Shown here: positions 35,344 to 44,064 of the stretch, piece after piece
Position numbering within the stretch: position 1 is the stretch's first letter
Layout of the letters: every line of letters starts with the position of its first letter
NCBI GenBank assembly: GCA_965217175.1
Contig: OZ244251.1
Coordinates: forward strand, 2,232,001 to 2,296,000
Source of the DNA: Bin87 sp965217175
GTDB taxonomy: Bacteria; Chloroflexota; Dehalococcoidia; Lucifugimonadales; UBA3495
Length of the DNA: 64,000 bases
Direction of reading: 5' to 3'
Notes under the pieces: model-generated
Seen by the model: the letters and a program-made list of their open reading frames with translations, nothing else
Told to the model about the DNA's origin: nothing
Database searches by the model: none
Translations under genes and position numbers: made by a program

Positions 35344-35931
35344 TCAAGAACCGCCGATACGCAGCAGCGCCTGGCGGATCAGGTCTTCGACAGAAATAGA
35401 TTCGGGCGACTCCAGGGATCCGATGGCCTGCCGTGCCTCGGTTAGAGATACTCCCAAAGCCCTGAGCGCTTCAATTGCCTGCGCGCTGTTGCCGTCGGGC
35501 GCCGTTGGTCCAACCTGGTCGCCGAAAGCATCGGGCAGTTTGCCGCGAAGCTCAAGAATGATACGTTGTGCCATGCGCCGACCCACACCCTGCGCTCGGG
35601 TCAACGCAGGCACGTCTTCTGACGCCACTGCCTGACGCAATCCGTCGCCGCCCAGTTCGGACAGCACCGACAGAGCGGAACGCGGCCCGATACCCGATAC
35701 ACTTGTCAACGCCCCGAACATCTCCACCGATTCCACGTTGGGGAAACCGTACAGCACGGGTTGTTCGTTTTGGATTCGGAGAACCGTGTTGAGCTGAACC
35801 GTACCTCCGACCTCACCCAGGTTGATCACGGCGGACGCGGGTACGAATACCTGGAGCGTGATACCACCGACTTGCACGTTGACCCAGTCGGAACCAACGG
35901 CCTGCAGCGTGCCGTGCACGCCGACCAACAC
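35344..35931 (-). CDS. ruvA: Holliday junction-binding protein RuvA
   Basis: A 195-residue RuvA that holds the four-way junction and recruits RuvB. The N-terminal OB-fold starts VGVHGTLQAVGSDWVNV. The helix-hairpin-helix motifs are in FGALTSVSGIGPRSALSVLS and VPALTRAQGVGRRMAQRIILELRGKL. The C-terminal domain that binds RuvB is at about 145-193 (AIEALRALGVSLTEARQAI). It begins at a GTG only 3 bp after the ruvC stop, so the two are translationally linked. Confidence 0.95.
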   Translation of the reverse strand: MLVGVHGTLQAVGSDWVNVQVGGITLQVFVPASAVINLGEVGGTVQLNTVLRIQNEQPVLYGFPNVESVEMFGALTSVSGIGPRSALSVLSELGGDGLRQAVASEDVPALTRAQGVGRRMAQRIILELRGKLPDAFGDQVGPTAPDGNSAQAIEALRALGVSLTEARQAIGSLESPESISVEDLIRQALLRIGGS

Positions 35932-35934
35932 TGC

Positions 35935-36456
35935 CTAGAGTTCCTCGCCCGGGACGATCTCCCGCGCAGTCAGGTCAGTCGGGGAGGCTTGCAAGAGGTG
36001 ACAGAGTCCCACCGCCAGCGCATCCGCGGCATCGGACGCTGGAACTTCCTCCAGGTTCAGGGTGGCCGCGGTCATGCGCTGAACCTGCTCCTTGGTAGCC
36101 GCTCCGTAATCCGTCACCGATTTCTTAACTGCTGCTGGAGAGTAGCGGGACACCGGGATTCCCTGGCTGGCGGAGCCGATCAGGACTACGGCCTGCGCCT
36201 GTCCGATTGCCATGGCGGATTTGACAAACGCCCGATCACCCTTGCCGATAAAAGGGTCCTCGACCGCAACGGCGTCCGGCTGGAAAATGTGGATCATATT
36301 CAGAATGTGGGTGTGGAGTTGGTACAGCCGCACTTCGATGGGCATCGTGGCGGGTAACGAAACCACGCCGTAGTCGTCCGCTGTCGGCCCGGGATGCGCA
36401 TCCAGCACTGCGTAGCCCATGCGCAAGGTCCCGGGATCGATTGCCAATACCCGCAT
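35935..36456 (-). CDS. ruvC: Crossover junction endodeoxyribonuclease RuvC
   Basis: A 173-residue RNase-H-fold nuclease that resolves Holliday junctions. The first catalytic aspartate is D7 in VLAIDPGTLRMGYAV, the second acidic residue is in AVEDPFIGKG, and the last aspartates are in DAADALAVGLCH. VKKSVTDYGAATKEQVQRM is the conserved DNA-contacting helix. The ATG at 36454-36456 is used. yebC ends 30 bp upstream and ruvA follows directly. Confidence 0.96.
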   Translation of the reverse strand: MRVLAIDPGTLRMGYAVLDAHPGPTADDYGVVSLPATMPIEVRLYQLHTHILNMIHIFQPDAVAVEDPFIGKGDRAFVKSAMAIGQAQAVVLIGSASQGIPVSRYSPAAVKKSVTDYGAATKEQVQRMTAATLNLEEVPASDAADALAVGLCHLLQASPTDLTAREIVPGEEL

Positions 36457-36486
36457 CAGGCGGCGCCGACGTCAGTTGGGCCCGGA

Positions 36487-37257
36487 TTACCCACCCGATT
36501 CACCGTATCGCTCCAGCACTTCCGCTGGAAAGTCGGCGTTGGTGTAGGCCTTCTGCACGTCGCCGAGTTCCTCGAGAGTGTCCAGAAGCCGGAGGGTTTG
36601 TTCAGCCGCTTTGGCCTCCAGGGGAACGATGGTTTTCGGAACCATTGATACGTCGGCCGACGATGGCTGGACGCCTTCGTTTTCCAGAGCGGACTTTACG
36701 TTGAACAGGTTTTCGGGAGACGTGTATACCTCAAGGATGCCATCTTCAAACCTGACGTCATCTGCCTCAGCATCGATTGCGGTGAGGCTAAGTTCTTCGG
36801 CTACCGATTCATCCGCGATTTCCAGGGTGATCACACCACGAGATTCGAAATTCCATGCCACGCATCCGGAATCGCCCAGATTACCGCCACCCTTGTTAAA
36901 TGCGGAGCGAACTTCTGACGCGGTGCGGTTCCGATTGGTGGTGAGCGCCATGACCAAGATTGCGCCGCCGCTGGGCCCGTAGCCTTCGTAGGTCACCTCG
37001 GCGAGGTCTTCCATGCCTTCGCCACCCCCTCCGGTGGCGCGCCGGATGGCGCGGGTTATGTTGTCCAAAGGCATGTTATTGGCGCGGGCCTGATCTACGG
37101 CAATGCGTAAGCGGAAATTCGTATCCGGGTCGCCGCTGCTGCCATCTTTGGCCGCGAGTGATATATTCCGTGCCAGTTTTGTAAAGAGGGCGCCGCGCTT
37201 GGCGTCGTTGGCCCCTTTCTGCCGTTTGATCGTTGACCACTTGGAATGGCCTGACAT
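36487..37257 (-). CDS. YebC/PmpR family protein (TACO1-like)
   Basis: A 256-residue YebC-family protein. Members act as transcription factors or help ribosomes through difficult stretches such as polyprolines. MSGHSKWSTIKRQKGANDAKRG at the N-terminus and EGYGPSGGAILVMALTTNRNRT in the middle are diagnostic. GGAGG lies 8 bases before the ATG at 37255-37257. It heads the ruvC-ruvA-uvrB run, a common arrangement. EF-P, another factor that helps with polyproline stalls, is encoded in the same window. Confidence 0.95.
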   Translation of the reverse strand: MSGHSKWSTIKRQKGANDAKRGALFTKLARNISLAAKDGSSGDPDTNFRLRIAVDQARANNMPLDNITRAIRRATGGGGEGMEDLAEVTYEGYGPSGGAILVMALTTNRNRTASEVRSAFNKGGGNLGDSGCVAWNFESRGVITLEIADESVAEELSLTAIDAEADDVRFEDGILEVYTSPENLFNVKSALENEGVQPSSADVSMVPKTIVPLEAKAAEQTLRLLDTLEELGDVQKAYTNADFPAEVLERYGESGG

Positions 37258-37400
37258 TTCCAAACCTCCGTGACGCCTCGAGCGGGTGATTAATCTGCCA
37301 AAAACTGAGCGTCCAAGTGGATGCCTTCGGACATCATAATTTCGATAATTATCATTCTTGATTGTAGCACTACCGCTCCAAAGGGGTCAAAAGGGAACAC

Positions 37401-38825
37401 ATGACCAACACAGACGCTCCACGCACTACCCCTCAGGCTGAGTCGATGGGAAGCGCACCGATGTGGCGACTGCTTGTCCACATGTCCGGCCCGCCTACTC
37501 TCGCCATTATCGTAATGGCGATGTATAGCATCGTGGACCGGGTTTTTGTCGGGCGCGCCGTGGGCATTGATGCGTTGAGTGGGTTGTCAGCTGCGTTTCC
37601 GGCTCAGCTGTTGGCCGTCGGGTTGGGACTACTGCCGGGTCTGGGCGGAATGTCCGTAATCTCCCGGGCGCTGGGCGCACAAAACCCGGCGCGGGCCTCC
37701 CGAGTCCTCGGGTCTTCGCTGGCGATTGTGTTCCCGATGTATCTGATCCTGGTCACTGTCGGTTTGTTACAACTGGAACCGATCCTGGGGCTGTTGGGGG
37801 CGTCTGCCAACACCGCGCCTTACGGGCGTGAATATCTGGTCATCATTCTGCCAGGGAGCTTGCTGGTAATGGTTGCAATGAGTTGTAACCAGTATCTGAT
37901 GGCAGAGGGCCGCCCGACCATCGCAATGATCCTGCTGGCCGGCGGAGCCGTTCTCAATATTGCGCTGGATGCGTTGTTCGTGCTGGTGTTGGGTTGGGGT
38001 GTTTCCGGCGCGGCGGCGGCAACCGTGATTGCCCAGGGAACGGTGGTTGCGTATCTGTTGTGGTTTTATCTGTCGGGCCGCAGCGTCCTGACAGTCACCC
38101 GGGACGCGTTGCGGCCGAGATTGCCGCTGGTCTGGGCGGTAATTACGCTGGGCTTGCCCATTTGTCTTATCGAAGTGGCCCGCAGTTTTGTGGTCGTAGT
38201 CATCAACAACATCCTCAGCGGTTATGACAACGGAGACAGCTTTATCGCGTTGTTTGGAGTAATAAATTCCGTTTTGGAGTTTGCGTTGGCTCCCTTCATC
38301 GGCGTGGCGCTGGCGTATCTGCCGCTGGCCGCTTTCAACTATGGAGCCCGAAGCTACGCCAGGGTCCGGCAGGCCATCTGGCAAAGCTGCCTGGGCGCAA
38401 CCCTCGGCGGCGCGCTGATCGCTGCGGTGCTGCTACCTCTGTCTGGCGTTATCATTCGCCTCTTCACGGAGCCCGGCGCCCTGCCGGAAGAAGGGGCTGT
38501 TGCCATGCGGGTCGTTTTGATGGTCCTGCCAATAGTGGGGATTGAATTCATCAGCTCAATCGCATTTCAGGCGCTGGGAAAAGCCTGGCCATCGGTAGCG
38601 TTGACGGTTGCTCAGCGGATCGTCGTTTTGTTGGTTTATCTACAGGTCCTGTCCAGTTCGTTCGGGGTGTGGGGAGTCTGGTGGTCTTTCCCGGCAACCG
38701 ACCTTACCGCGATGTTGCTTGGAGTGGCAGCTCTTACCATCGTGTGGAAACGAGTGGAACGATGGGGTGAAGCCGATGCCGGCAATGGTTCAACCAACTT
38801 TGACATCACCCACCGCGGGCAGTAG
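37401..38825 (+). CDS. MATE family efflux transporter
   Basis: A 474-residue membrane protein with about 12 hydrophobic segments arranged as two six-helix halves. It matches the MATE (NorM/DinF-type) exporter family: HMSGPTLAIIVMAMYSIVDRVFVGRAVG at the first helices, GLLPGLGGMSVISRALGAQ, and in the second half FGVINSVLEFALAPFIGV. MATE proteins export cationic drugs or metabolites using Na+ or H+ gradients; the substrate here is unknown. The ATG at 37401 is used. It is divergent from yebC and about 55 bp ahead of the first VOC gene. Confidence 0.92.
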   Translation: MTNTDAPRTTPQAESMGSAPMWRLLVHMSGPPTLAIIVMAMYSIVDRVFVGRAVGIDALSGLSAAFPAQLLAVGLGLLPGLGGMSVISRALGAQNPARASRVLGSSLAIVFPMYLILVTVGLLQLEPILGLLGASANTAPYGREYLVIILPGSLLVMVAMSCNQYLMAEGRPTIAMILLAGGAVLNIALDALFVLVLGWGVSGAAAATVIAQGTVVAYLLWFYLSGRSVLTVTRDALRPRLPLVWAVITLGLPICLIEVARSFVVVVINNILSGYDNGDSFIALFGVINSVLEFALAPFIGVALAYLPLAAFNYGARSYARVRQAIWQSCLGATLGGALIAAVLLPLSGVIIRLFTEPGALPEEGAVAMRVVLMVLPIVGIEFISSIAFQALGKAWPSVALTVAQRIVVLLVYLQVLSSSFGVWGVWWSFPATDLTAMLLGVAALTIVWKRVERWGEADAGNGSTNFDITHRGQ

Positions 38826-38879
38826 CATTACGAACGACTATTGACGTATCGGTTCCAACCGGATCACAGGAGGCCTACC

Positions 38880-39338
38880 ATGGCAATGCAATCGTCCGGA
38901 GTGTCTCACATCGCGGTGTGCGTTCGCGATCTGGACAAAGCGCTGGAGTTCTACCGGGACATACTGGGAATGACGGTTACCGTCGACAGGATGCAGGATA
39001 CTTCAACCGGTGGCCTGCCCCACGTCTACGCGCACAACCGATCAACCAGGCGCCAGGCGGTGTTGACCTACGGAGACGGAGCGGTGCCGACGCTGGTTAT
39101 GACCAGCCACCCCGGTGATGACACCGACGGCGGACCAATCAAGCTTGACCAGGTGGGAATCAGCCATATTTCGTTCACGGTACCGGATGTCAAAGCGTTG
39201 GCCGACGAGCTTATTAGCAAGGGAGTTGAGCTGGCCGGTCCCATGGACGGATTCGCCAACGCTAACGGCGAAGTTTCAAGCATTTTCGTTTACGATCCCG
39301 ACGGAATCCTGGTGCAGTTTGATAGCGGCGGCGGCTGA
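38880..39338 (+). CDS. VOC-family (glyoxalase/dioxygenase-fold) protein, copy 1
   Basis: A 152-residue vicinal-oxygen-chelate fold protein made of two beta-alpha-beta-beta-beta units. VSHIAVCVRDLDKALEFYRD is the first unit with a candidate metal-binding histidine. ISHISFTVPDVKAL in the second unit carries another histidine. The last ligand position, usually Glu in DPDG...EF, is Gln here (DPDGILVQF). AGGAGG six bases before the ATG at 38880 fixes the start. A second copy follows 65 bp on. The reaction cannot be assigned. Confidence 0.88.
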   Translation: MAMQSSGVSHIAVCVRDLDKALEFYRDILGMTVTVDRMQDTSTGGLPHVYAHNRSTRRQAVLTYGDGAVPTLVMTSHPGDDTDGGPIKLDQVGISHISFTVPDVKALADELISKGVELAGPMDGFANANGEVSSIFVYDPDGILVQFDSGGG

Positions 39339-39403
39339 ATATTGGCCGCAATTGCTGGACGCGGAGAGTTTCTGCCAGGTATGTCTAGAAGGAGAATGCC
39401 ATT

Positions 39404-39862
39404 ATGCCAATGAATTCTACGGGAGTGTCGCATATCGCGATCTGCGTCAGCGATCTGGATGTTTCGCTGAAGTTTTATTGTGAAGCACTCGGAATGTCGG
39501 TGGTGAGCGACGTAATTCAAGACACCACCACGGGCGGGCTACCCCATGTCTACGCTCACAGCCGCAATACCCGGCGACAGGTGCGGTTGGCTTACGCCGA
39601 CGGCGCCAAACCCACGCTGACCATGACCTGTCATCCGGGCGAATCCACGGATGGCACACCCATAAAGTTGGACCAAGTGGGGATCAGCCACATCTCGTTC
39701 AGCGTGCCCGACACCAAGGCCCTGGCTACAAGTCTCGCGGGACAGGGTATCCCCTTAGCGGCGCCCATGGATGTCTGGACCGACGCTGAAGGGAAAGTCA
39801 GCAGTTTCTATGTTTACGATCCGGACGGAATCCTGGTGCAGTTTGACGCCGGCGGAGGCTGA
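39404..39862 (+). CDS. VOC-family protein, copy 2
   Basis: A 152-residue paralog of the preceding gene, alignable end to end without gaps. Shared blocks include GGLPHVYAH, PIKLDQVGISHISF, VSS-F-VYDPDGILVQFD and the C-terminal Gly-rich end. The pair clearly arose by tandem duplication and has since diverged at many positions. It keeps the Gln at the usual Glu ligand site. The stop is 4 bp from the next start, so the third gene is likely translated with it. Confidence 0.88.
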   Translation: MPMNSTGVSHIAICVSDLDVSLKFYCEALGMSVVSDVIQDTTTGGLPHVYAHSRNTRRQVRLAYADGAKPTLTMTCHPGESTDGTPIKLDQVGISHISFSVPDTKALATSLAGQGIPLAAPMDVWTDAEGKVSSFYVYDPDGILVQFDAGGG

Positions 39863-39866
39863 CGAT

Positions 39867-40403
39867 ATGTCCCACCACTATGACGAACACGACCACGACA
39901 AACTCGTAAGGTGGCGGCAGGAGTTGGCGTCCGCAGAATCGCAGTTGGATGAGTTTCCAGCAGCCGCGCTGTTTCTCGTCAAACCCCAGAGCACGGGCGC
40001 CCACGATATATTCCGGAAGTACCGCACCGTATTTGAGGAACGGAACGCCCCGTTTGAGAATCTGGTGGTGTTTGGGATGCACGGCATTTCAGAGACCGTA
40101 CGCGGATTGCTGGAACAGGCGGGACTGACCGAAACCGAATTGCCGGTGCTTCTGATGGCGTCCACTGCCGAGTTGGATAACTGCATCGCCCTCACGTTGC
40201 CCTCCGGTGAGAGCCTGGAGGGCGGCGACGATCCCAACGGCGATGGCACGTGCGACTTCATGGCGCCCTGGCAGGATGTGCTGGACCGGATACGTATCAC
40301 CCGGGATGGCCGAATACTGCGGCTGATGGGCGTACAGGGTCGGCGGATGACGGGCGTGAACATCGCCAAGCTGGCTGGGTCAATGTTGTCGGTTGGAGCA
40401 TAA
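39867..40403 (+). CDS. Unrecognised protein with histidine/aspartate-rich N-terminus
   Basis: A 178-residue protein I do not recognise. It starts MSHHYDEHDHDKLVRWRQ, an N-terminus rich in His and Asp that could bind a metal. A compact alpha/beta-like body follows (FLVKPQSTGAHDIFRKYRT, LVVFGMHGISETVRGLLEQAG, LPVLLMASTAELDNC, a Gly/Asp-rich loop, ITRDGRILRLMGVQG). No signal peptide or membrane segment is visible. The ATG at 39867 sits 4 bp after the second VOC gene with GGAGG upstream inside it, so the three genes form an operon. A role with the VOC pair is inferred from position only. Confidence 0.65.
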   Translation: MSHHYDEHDHDKLVRWRQELASAESQLDEFPAAALFLVKPQSTGAHDIFRKYRTVFEERNAPFENLVVFGMHGISETVRGLLEQAGLTETELPVLLMASTAELDNCIALTLPSGESLEGGDDPNGDGTCDFMAPWQDVLDRIRITRDGRILRLMGVQGRRMTGVNIAKLAGSMLSVGA

Positions 40404-40407
40404 TTAC

Positions 40408-40435
40408 AGGGCGGACATTCCTGATGTTCCGCCCT
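40408..40435. terminator. Hairpin between convergent genes
   Basis: AGGGCGGACAT (40408-40418) pairs with ATGTTCCGCCCT (40424-40435) with one bulged A and a 5-nt loop. It lies between the + strand VOC operon and the - strand NHL gene. There is no T-tract, so termination strength is uncertain. Confidence 0.5.
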
Positions 40436-40457
40436 TGGATCGTTGGGGTATCGGTGT

Positions 40458-41327
40458 CTAACGCCGGGCTAGTTTGACCAGCCTGCTACCTTCTTGGTTG
40501 TGGCCGATGTACAGGTCGCCGTGGGAATCTGCCCATACCGCATGACCCCCGGAACCGCCGATATCGATCTTGGCCAGTACTTCGCCGTCCATGTTCAGGA
40601 TGGTCAGGAACGCGTCAAGTTCCACCACGTAAGCGATTCCGTCACCGTCTACGTACATGTCGCACGGGCGGGCCAGATCGGTCCACATGTCCAGGTATTC
40701 GCCCTCGCCTGTGAAGATCTGAACACGGTTATTCTCCCGGTCGCACACCAGGACGCGGCCATCCCAGTGCACCCAGATGCCATGGGGGATGTGAAATTCA
40801 CCCGGCCCTCGCTTTCCGGGGCGTCCCCAGGAGTGGAGGAGTTGGCCGTCGGGCGAGAACCGGTGCACCCGGCTGTTGGCGTACCCGTCGGAAACGAACA
40901 GGTCTCCGTTGGGCGCCAGGGCGATATCGGTACAGCGATTGAACGGTCCGGCCGCCTTCCACATGGTGCCGTCAGGGCGGGCGCCGCCGGTGTCCGACGG
41001 GGCGTCCCAGACACCCATCGTCATTAACGGTTTGCCGTCCAATGTACACTTCACGATTGCGTGGGATTCACGCACCGGCAGATATACGTGGTCCTCGCCG
41101 CTGATGAATATGCCGTGGGCGTCGGTCAGGTACTCCTTGCCCCATTCCTGAAGGAAGTTGCCTTCCCGGTCGAAAATCATGAGCGGGTGATCACTGCGAT
41201 TGAATACGTAAACCCGGTCTTGAGAATCGCAGGCCGGTTCGGCCTGTCCAATCGACCAGCCGGCGGGTGTTTTAGCCCAGTTGTCGAGGACTTCGTAAGT
41301 AAAATCTCCACTGCCTACTGTTGGCAT
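40458..41327 (-). CDS. NHL-repeat beta-propeller protein
   Basis: A 289-residue protein made almost wholly of NHL-type repeats, predicted to form a six-bladed propeller. Repeats can be seen at FNRSDHPLMIFDREGNFLQEWG, NSRVHRFSPDGQLLHSWG, ENNRVQIFTGEGEYLDMW and AFLTILNMDGEVLAKI, each followed by HGI/CDM-type turns. Relatives are often annotated as peptidyl-alpha-hydroxyglycine amidating-lyase-like, but no activity can be claimed. No signal peptide is present at the chosen ATG (41325-41327), which has AGGAGG upstream. It follows pepA by 49 bp. Confidence 0.82.
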   Translation of the reverse strand: MPTVGSGDFTYEVLDNWAKTPAGWSIGQAEPACDSQDRVYVFNRSDHPLMIFDREGNFLQEWGKEYLTDAHGIFISGEDHVYLPVRESHAIVKCTLDGKPLMTMGVWDAPSDTGGARPDGTMWKAAGPFNRCTDIALAPNGDLFVSDGYANSRVHRFSPDGQLLHSWGRPGKRGPGEFHIPHGIWVHWDGRVLVCDRENNRVQIFTGEGEYLDMWTDLARPCDMYVDGDGIAYVVELDAFLTILNMDGEVLAKIDIGGSGGHAVWADSHGDLYIGHNQEGSRLVKLARR

Positions 41328-41376
41328 GGGTCCACCTCCTGGTGTCGTTGCGATGCCGTCGAGAGAAATTATCGGT

Positions 41377-42921
41377 TCAACTGCCGTTGGCCAATGCAAT
41401 GGCCAGCTGCGCCAGCGTGCGGGTGGGGACACCCGTTGCGCCCTTGACCAGATGCCCTTTATTGTTGGACGAGGTGGAAGTTCCCGCGATATCGAGGTGC
41501 ACCCATTCGGCGTCTTCGGCAAATTCGCGGAGCAGCATGGCGGCTGTAATGGAACCAGCCTGCCGTCCACCGGTGTTTTTCATGTCGGCCACGTCGGATC
41601 GTATCAGCTCCCGATAATCTTCCAGCATGGGCAATTCCCAAAAACGCTCGCCGCTCCTCTCACCGGCAGACTTGATCCCGCCAGCCAATGCCGCAGAATT
41701 GCCCATAATTCCCGTGCACACTTTTCCGAGCGTAACAACGATCGCGCCGGTGAGGGTGGCCACATCAACCAGTCGGGTAATACCCAGTTTGCGGGCGTAG
41801 CACAGGGCATCTGCCGAAACCAGCCTTCCCTCGGCGTCGGTGTTGATAACCTCGATGGTCTTTCCATTCATTGCGGTTACGACGTCGCCGGGCCGTTGTG
41901 CGCGACCTCCCGGCATGTTTTCCGTCGCTGCAATTAGGCCAGTTACGTTTATTTTCGGCTGGAGAGTTCCGATGGCGCTCATCGCGGCTATCACTGACGC
42001 GCCGCCGGCCATGTCACCCTTCATAACCTCCATGTTCGCCGCTGGTTTCAGCGAAATCCCACCGGTGTCGAAGGTTATGCCTTTGCCCACGAGCCCAAGG
42101 TTGTTCTCGGGATGGTCGGGGTCGCCGTGATATTTCAGGACGATGAGCTTGGGTGGTTCCTCGCTGCCCTGGGCCACTCCCAACAAAGCGCCCATGCCAT
42201 GCTCAACCATGCCCTCTCGTTCGATTACGTCAAATTCCAGCCCGGTTGCCTCGGCTACGCCGCGCGCGGCGTCGGCCATGCGGGTTGGCGTCATTACATT
42301 GGCGGGATGATTTACCAGATCCCGGGCCAGCATGGTGGCCTCGGCAAGAACTTGACCGGTTGCAACCCCACGGCGCAGAGTGTTTGCCCGATCTTCATCT
42401 ATTTCGACGATTGTTACGTTATGAATGGAGCCATCGGCGTTTCCGAGCATTTCGTCTGGAGCAACATCATTGCCATTGCTACGGTACTGATCGAACTTGT
42501 ACAGACCCAGCAGCGTGCCTTCCGTAACCGCACGCCCGCTGTCGTTCACGTCCAGCCCGCCGATGCCGGCGCCGTGGGCGATGGTCGCGTAGTCGCTTAC
42601 CCCTTTGCCGCGGAGGAATCTCGCCACGCTCCCGCTGATCCGACGCACCTGGTCCGCGTCCAGATTTTCAGACTTCCCGAGTCCTGCTACCAGGACGCGA
42701 GCCGCTGGGATTTTCCCCATGGTGTGGATGAGAGTCATCTCACCAACTTTGCCAGTGATCTCGCCGTCGGCGATGAGCCCGGATATGCCTCCGCCCAAAG
42801 CGTTGTCGATCGCTCCGGTGCCTCCTCCGGGATGAGTTACGCCCTGAAAAAAGTTCACCACCAAAGCCGGGGTTGGGTAGTGAGTGATATCGGCAATTAC
42901 GACATCGACGCTGGTTGCCAT
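41377..42921 (-). CDS. pepA: Leucyl aminopeptidase (M17 family)
   Basis: A 514-residue cytosolic aminopeptidase that removes N-terminal residues from peptides and, in some bacteria, doubles as a DNA-binding protein. The M17 catalytic core is clear: VGKGITFDTGGISLKP, MKGDMAGGASVIAAM, the signature NTDAEGRLVSADAL, and the metal/arginine sites within. The N-terminal macro-like domain is shorter and less conserved. The start is at 42919-42921. It may process peptides brought in by uptake systems such as the one near 5.5-9.5 kb (inference). Confidence 0.95.
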   Translation of the reverse strand: MATSVDVVIADITHYPTPALVVNFFQGVTHPGGGTGAIDNALGGGISGLIADGEITGKVGEMTLIHTMGKIPAARVLVAGLGKSENLDADQVRRISGSVARFLRGKGVSDYATIAHGAGIGGLDVNDSGRAVTEGTLLGLYKFDQYRSNGNDVAPDEMLGNADGSIHNVTIVEIDEDRANTLRRGVATGQVLAEATMLARDLVNHPANVMTPTRMADAARGVAEATGLEFDVIEREGMVEHGMGALLGVAQGSEEPPKLIVLKYHGDPDHPENNLGLVGKGITFDTGGISLKPAANMEVMKGDMAGGASVIAAMSAIGTLQPKINVTGLIAATENMPGGRAQRPGDVVTAMNGKTIEVINTDAEGRLVSADALCYARKLGITRLVDVATLTGAIVVTLGKVCTGIMGNSAALAGGIKSAGERSGERFWELPMLEDYRELIRSDVADMKNTGGRQAGSITAAMLLREFAEDAEWVHLDIAGTSTSSNNKGHLVKGATGVPTRTLAQLAIALANGS

Positions 42922-43069
42922 TTTTTGCTCCGGTGGAGTGGGATCGGATTCGCGGTGATTGCCCGATTATGCAGTCACGTGGTGGATAGCACAACTCTGC
43001 ACAAGAATGCGTTACCAACGGAGGTATCCGTTCGACCCCGAAGTGAGGAAACCGGCGCGTTTACCGGGA

Positions 43070-43714
43070 CTAAATGAAGCAACCGGCGCGCCGCAGGACT
43101 TTTTCCAGAACCGAAACCGTGTCCTCGGGCTTGCTTACCCTCAAGTGTGGGCGTGGGACGTCCTTTTCGGCAACTGACATCCTGGTGTATATGATCCAGT
43201 CGGCGTCGCTGGCGCTCGATTCGTTCAGTCCGGCAGCGCGGTCGTTCAGGCGTTGGCGGACCAGCGCCGGATCAGCGGTGAATCGGACAATGAGGGGTTC
43301 AACTCCGGCGTCGTGAGCGACAGCGTAGAGAGGACGGCGCACCTGTTCGTTCAGATTGGTGGCGTCGAACACCACCGAATGGCCCTCACGCAATATCTCC
43401 GCAGTGATTGCGTTCATCGCCGAGAATACGCGGCGGTGTTCCTGACGGGAATACTCCGGTGCGGTCACCAGCGTTTTTCGAATACGGTCGCTGTTGATCC
43501 AGACGAAGGAAGCTCGGGAGATCAACTGACGTGCGAAGTGAGATTTCCCTGTCCCGGGCAATCCGCAGAGGATTATGAGCGCGGGTCCATTCGCGGGTTC
43601 TGCGGTGGAAACAGACTGGAAGGACAACGTCGCCCGGAGGACATCGATGTCGGACGGGATCAGCCCACCGGCAGTCCAGAATTCCTGATTATTGGATCCC
43701 CGCGGTTCCAGCAC
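43070..43714 (-). CDS. P-loop kinase-like ATPase (zeta-toxin/T4 PNK-type AAA domain)
   Basis: A 214-residue protein with Walker A GLPGTGKS at residues 51-58. A FVWINSDRIRKTL segment follows, resembling the Walker B/DxxR region of polynucleotide-kinase-like enzymes, and then VVFDATNLNEQVRRPL, the typical substrate region of the group. No toxin-antitoxin partner is seen nearby. The substrate may be a nucleic acid, sugar or small molecule; it cannot be told. The GTG at 43712-43714 is taken as start; its ribosome-binding site is weak. It lies between yggT and pepA on the same strand. Confidence 0.78.
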   Translation of the reverse strand: MLEPRGSNNQEFWTAGGLIPSDIDVLRATLSFQSVSTAEPANGPALIILCGLPGTGKSHFARQLISRASFVWINSDRIRKTLVTAPEYSRQEHRRVFSAMNAITAEILREGHSVVFDATNLNEQVRRPLYAVAHDAGVEPLIVRFTADPALVRQRLNDRAAGLNESSASDADWIIYTRMSVAEKDVPRPHLRVSKPEDTVSVLEKVLRRAGCFI

Positions 43715-43752
43715 GAGCTAACACCTGTTGCTCAGCCCTGAATGCGTCACCG

Positions 43753-44037
43753 CTACGACAACAAGGCCTTAAGAATTGTTTGAACTACGATTAGTACGAC
43801 GATTACGACCAGTGGACTGAAGTCCACCGTGCCCGTTCGGGGCAACTTACTACGAATCGGGCCAAGCACCGGTTCCGTTATCCTGAAAACTACATCGTAG
43901 ATTGTTACCAATGCTTCCGGAGCTCGGTTGCCCTGCGTCGACATATATTGGACGACGAATCCCAGGATAATGCGTGCCAACAGTAATAAGTAACACAGGG
44001 TTACCAGGAGGTTGAGCAGGGCAAGAATCTGCGGCAT
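43753..44037 (-). CDS. YggT family membrane protein
   Basis: A 94-residue protein with two hydrophobic helices (about 5-27 and 70-92). The family segment around VVQYMSTQGNRAPEALVTIYDVVFRITEPVLGPIR is between them. YggT proteins are small integral membrane proteins, often near proC and cell-division genes, with an unclear role. The conserved proC-yggT neighbourhood is present here: proC ends 28 bp upstream. Confidence 0.88.
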   Translation of the reverse strand: MPQILALLNLLVTLCYLLLLARIILGFVVQYMSTQGNRAPEALVTIYDVVFRITEPVLGPIRSKLPRTGTVDFSPLVVIVVLIVVQTILKALLS

Positions 44038-44064
44038 TGTAAGTTTTCCGCAACGGGAGCGGAG

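Noticed and set aside
42112..43077. A 321-codon open frame on + opposite pepA
   Set aside because: Fully overlaps the conserved M17 peptidase on the other strand; no recognisable domain.
43070..43714. A zeta-toxin/antitoxin module
   Set aside because: The P-loop protein resembles the fold, but no antitoxin-sized partner overlaps or adjoins it; its neighbours are core genes.
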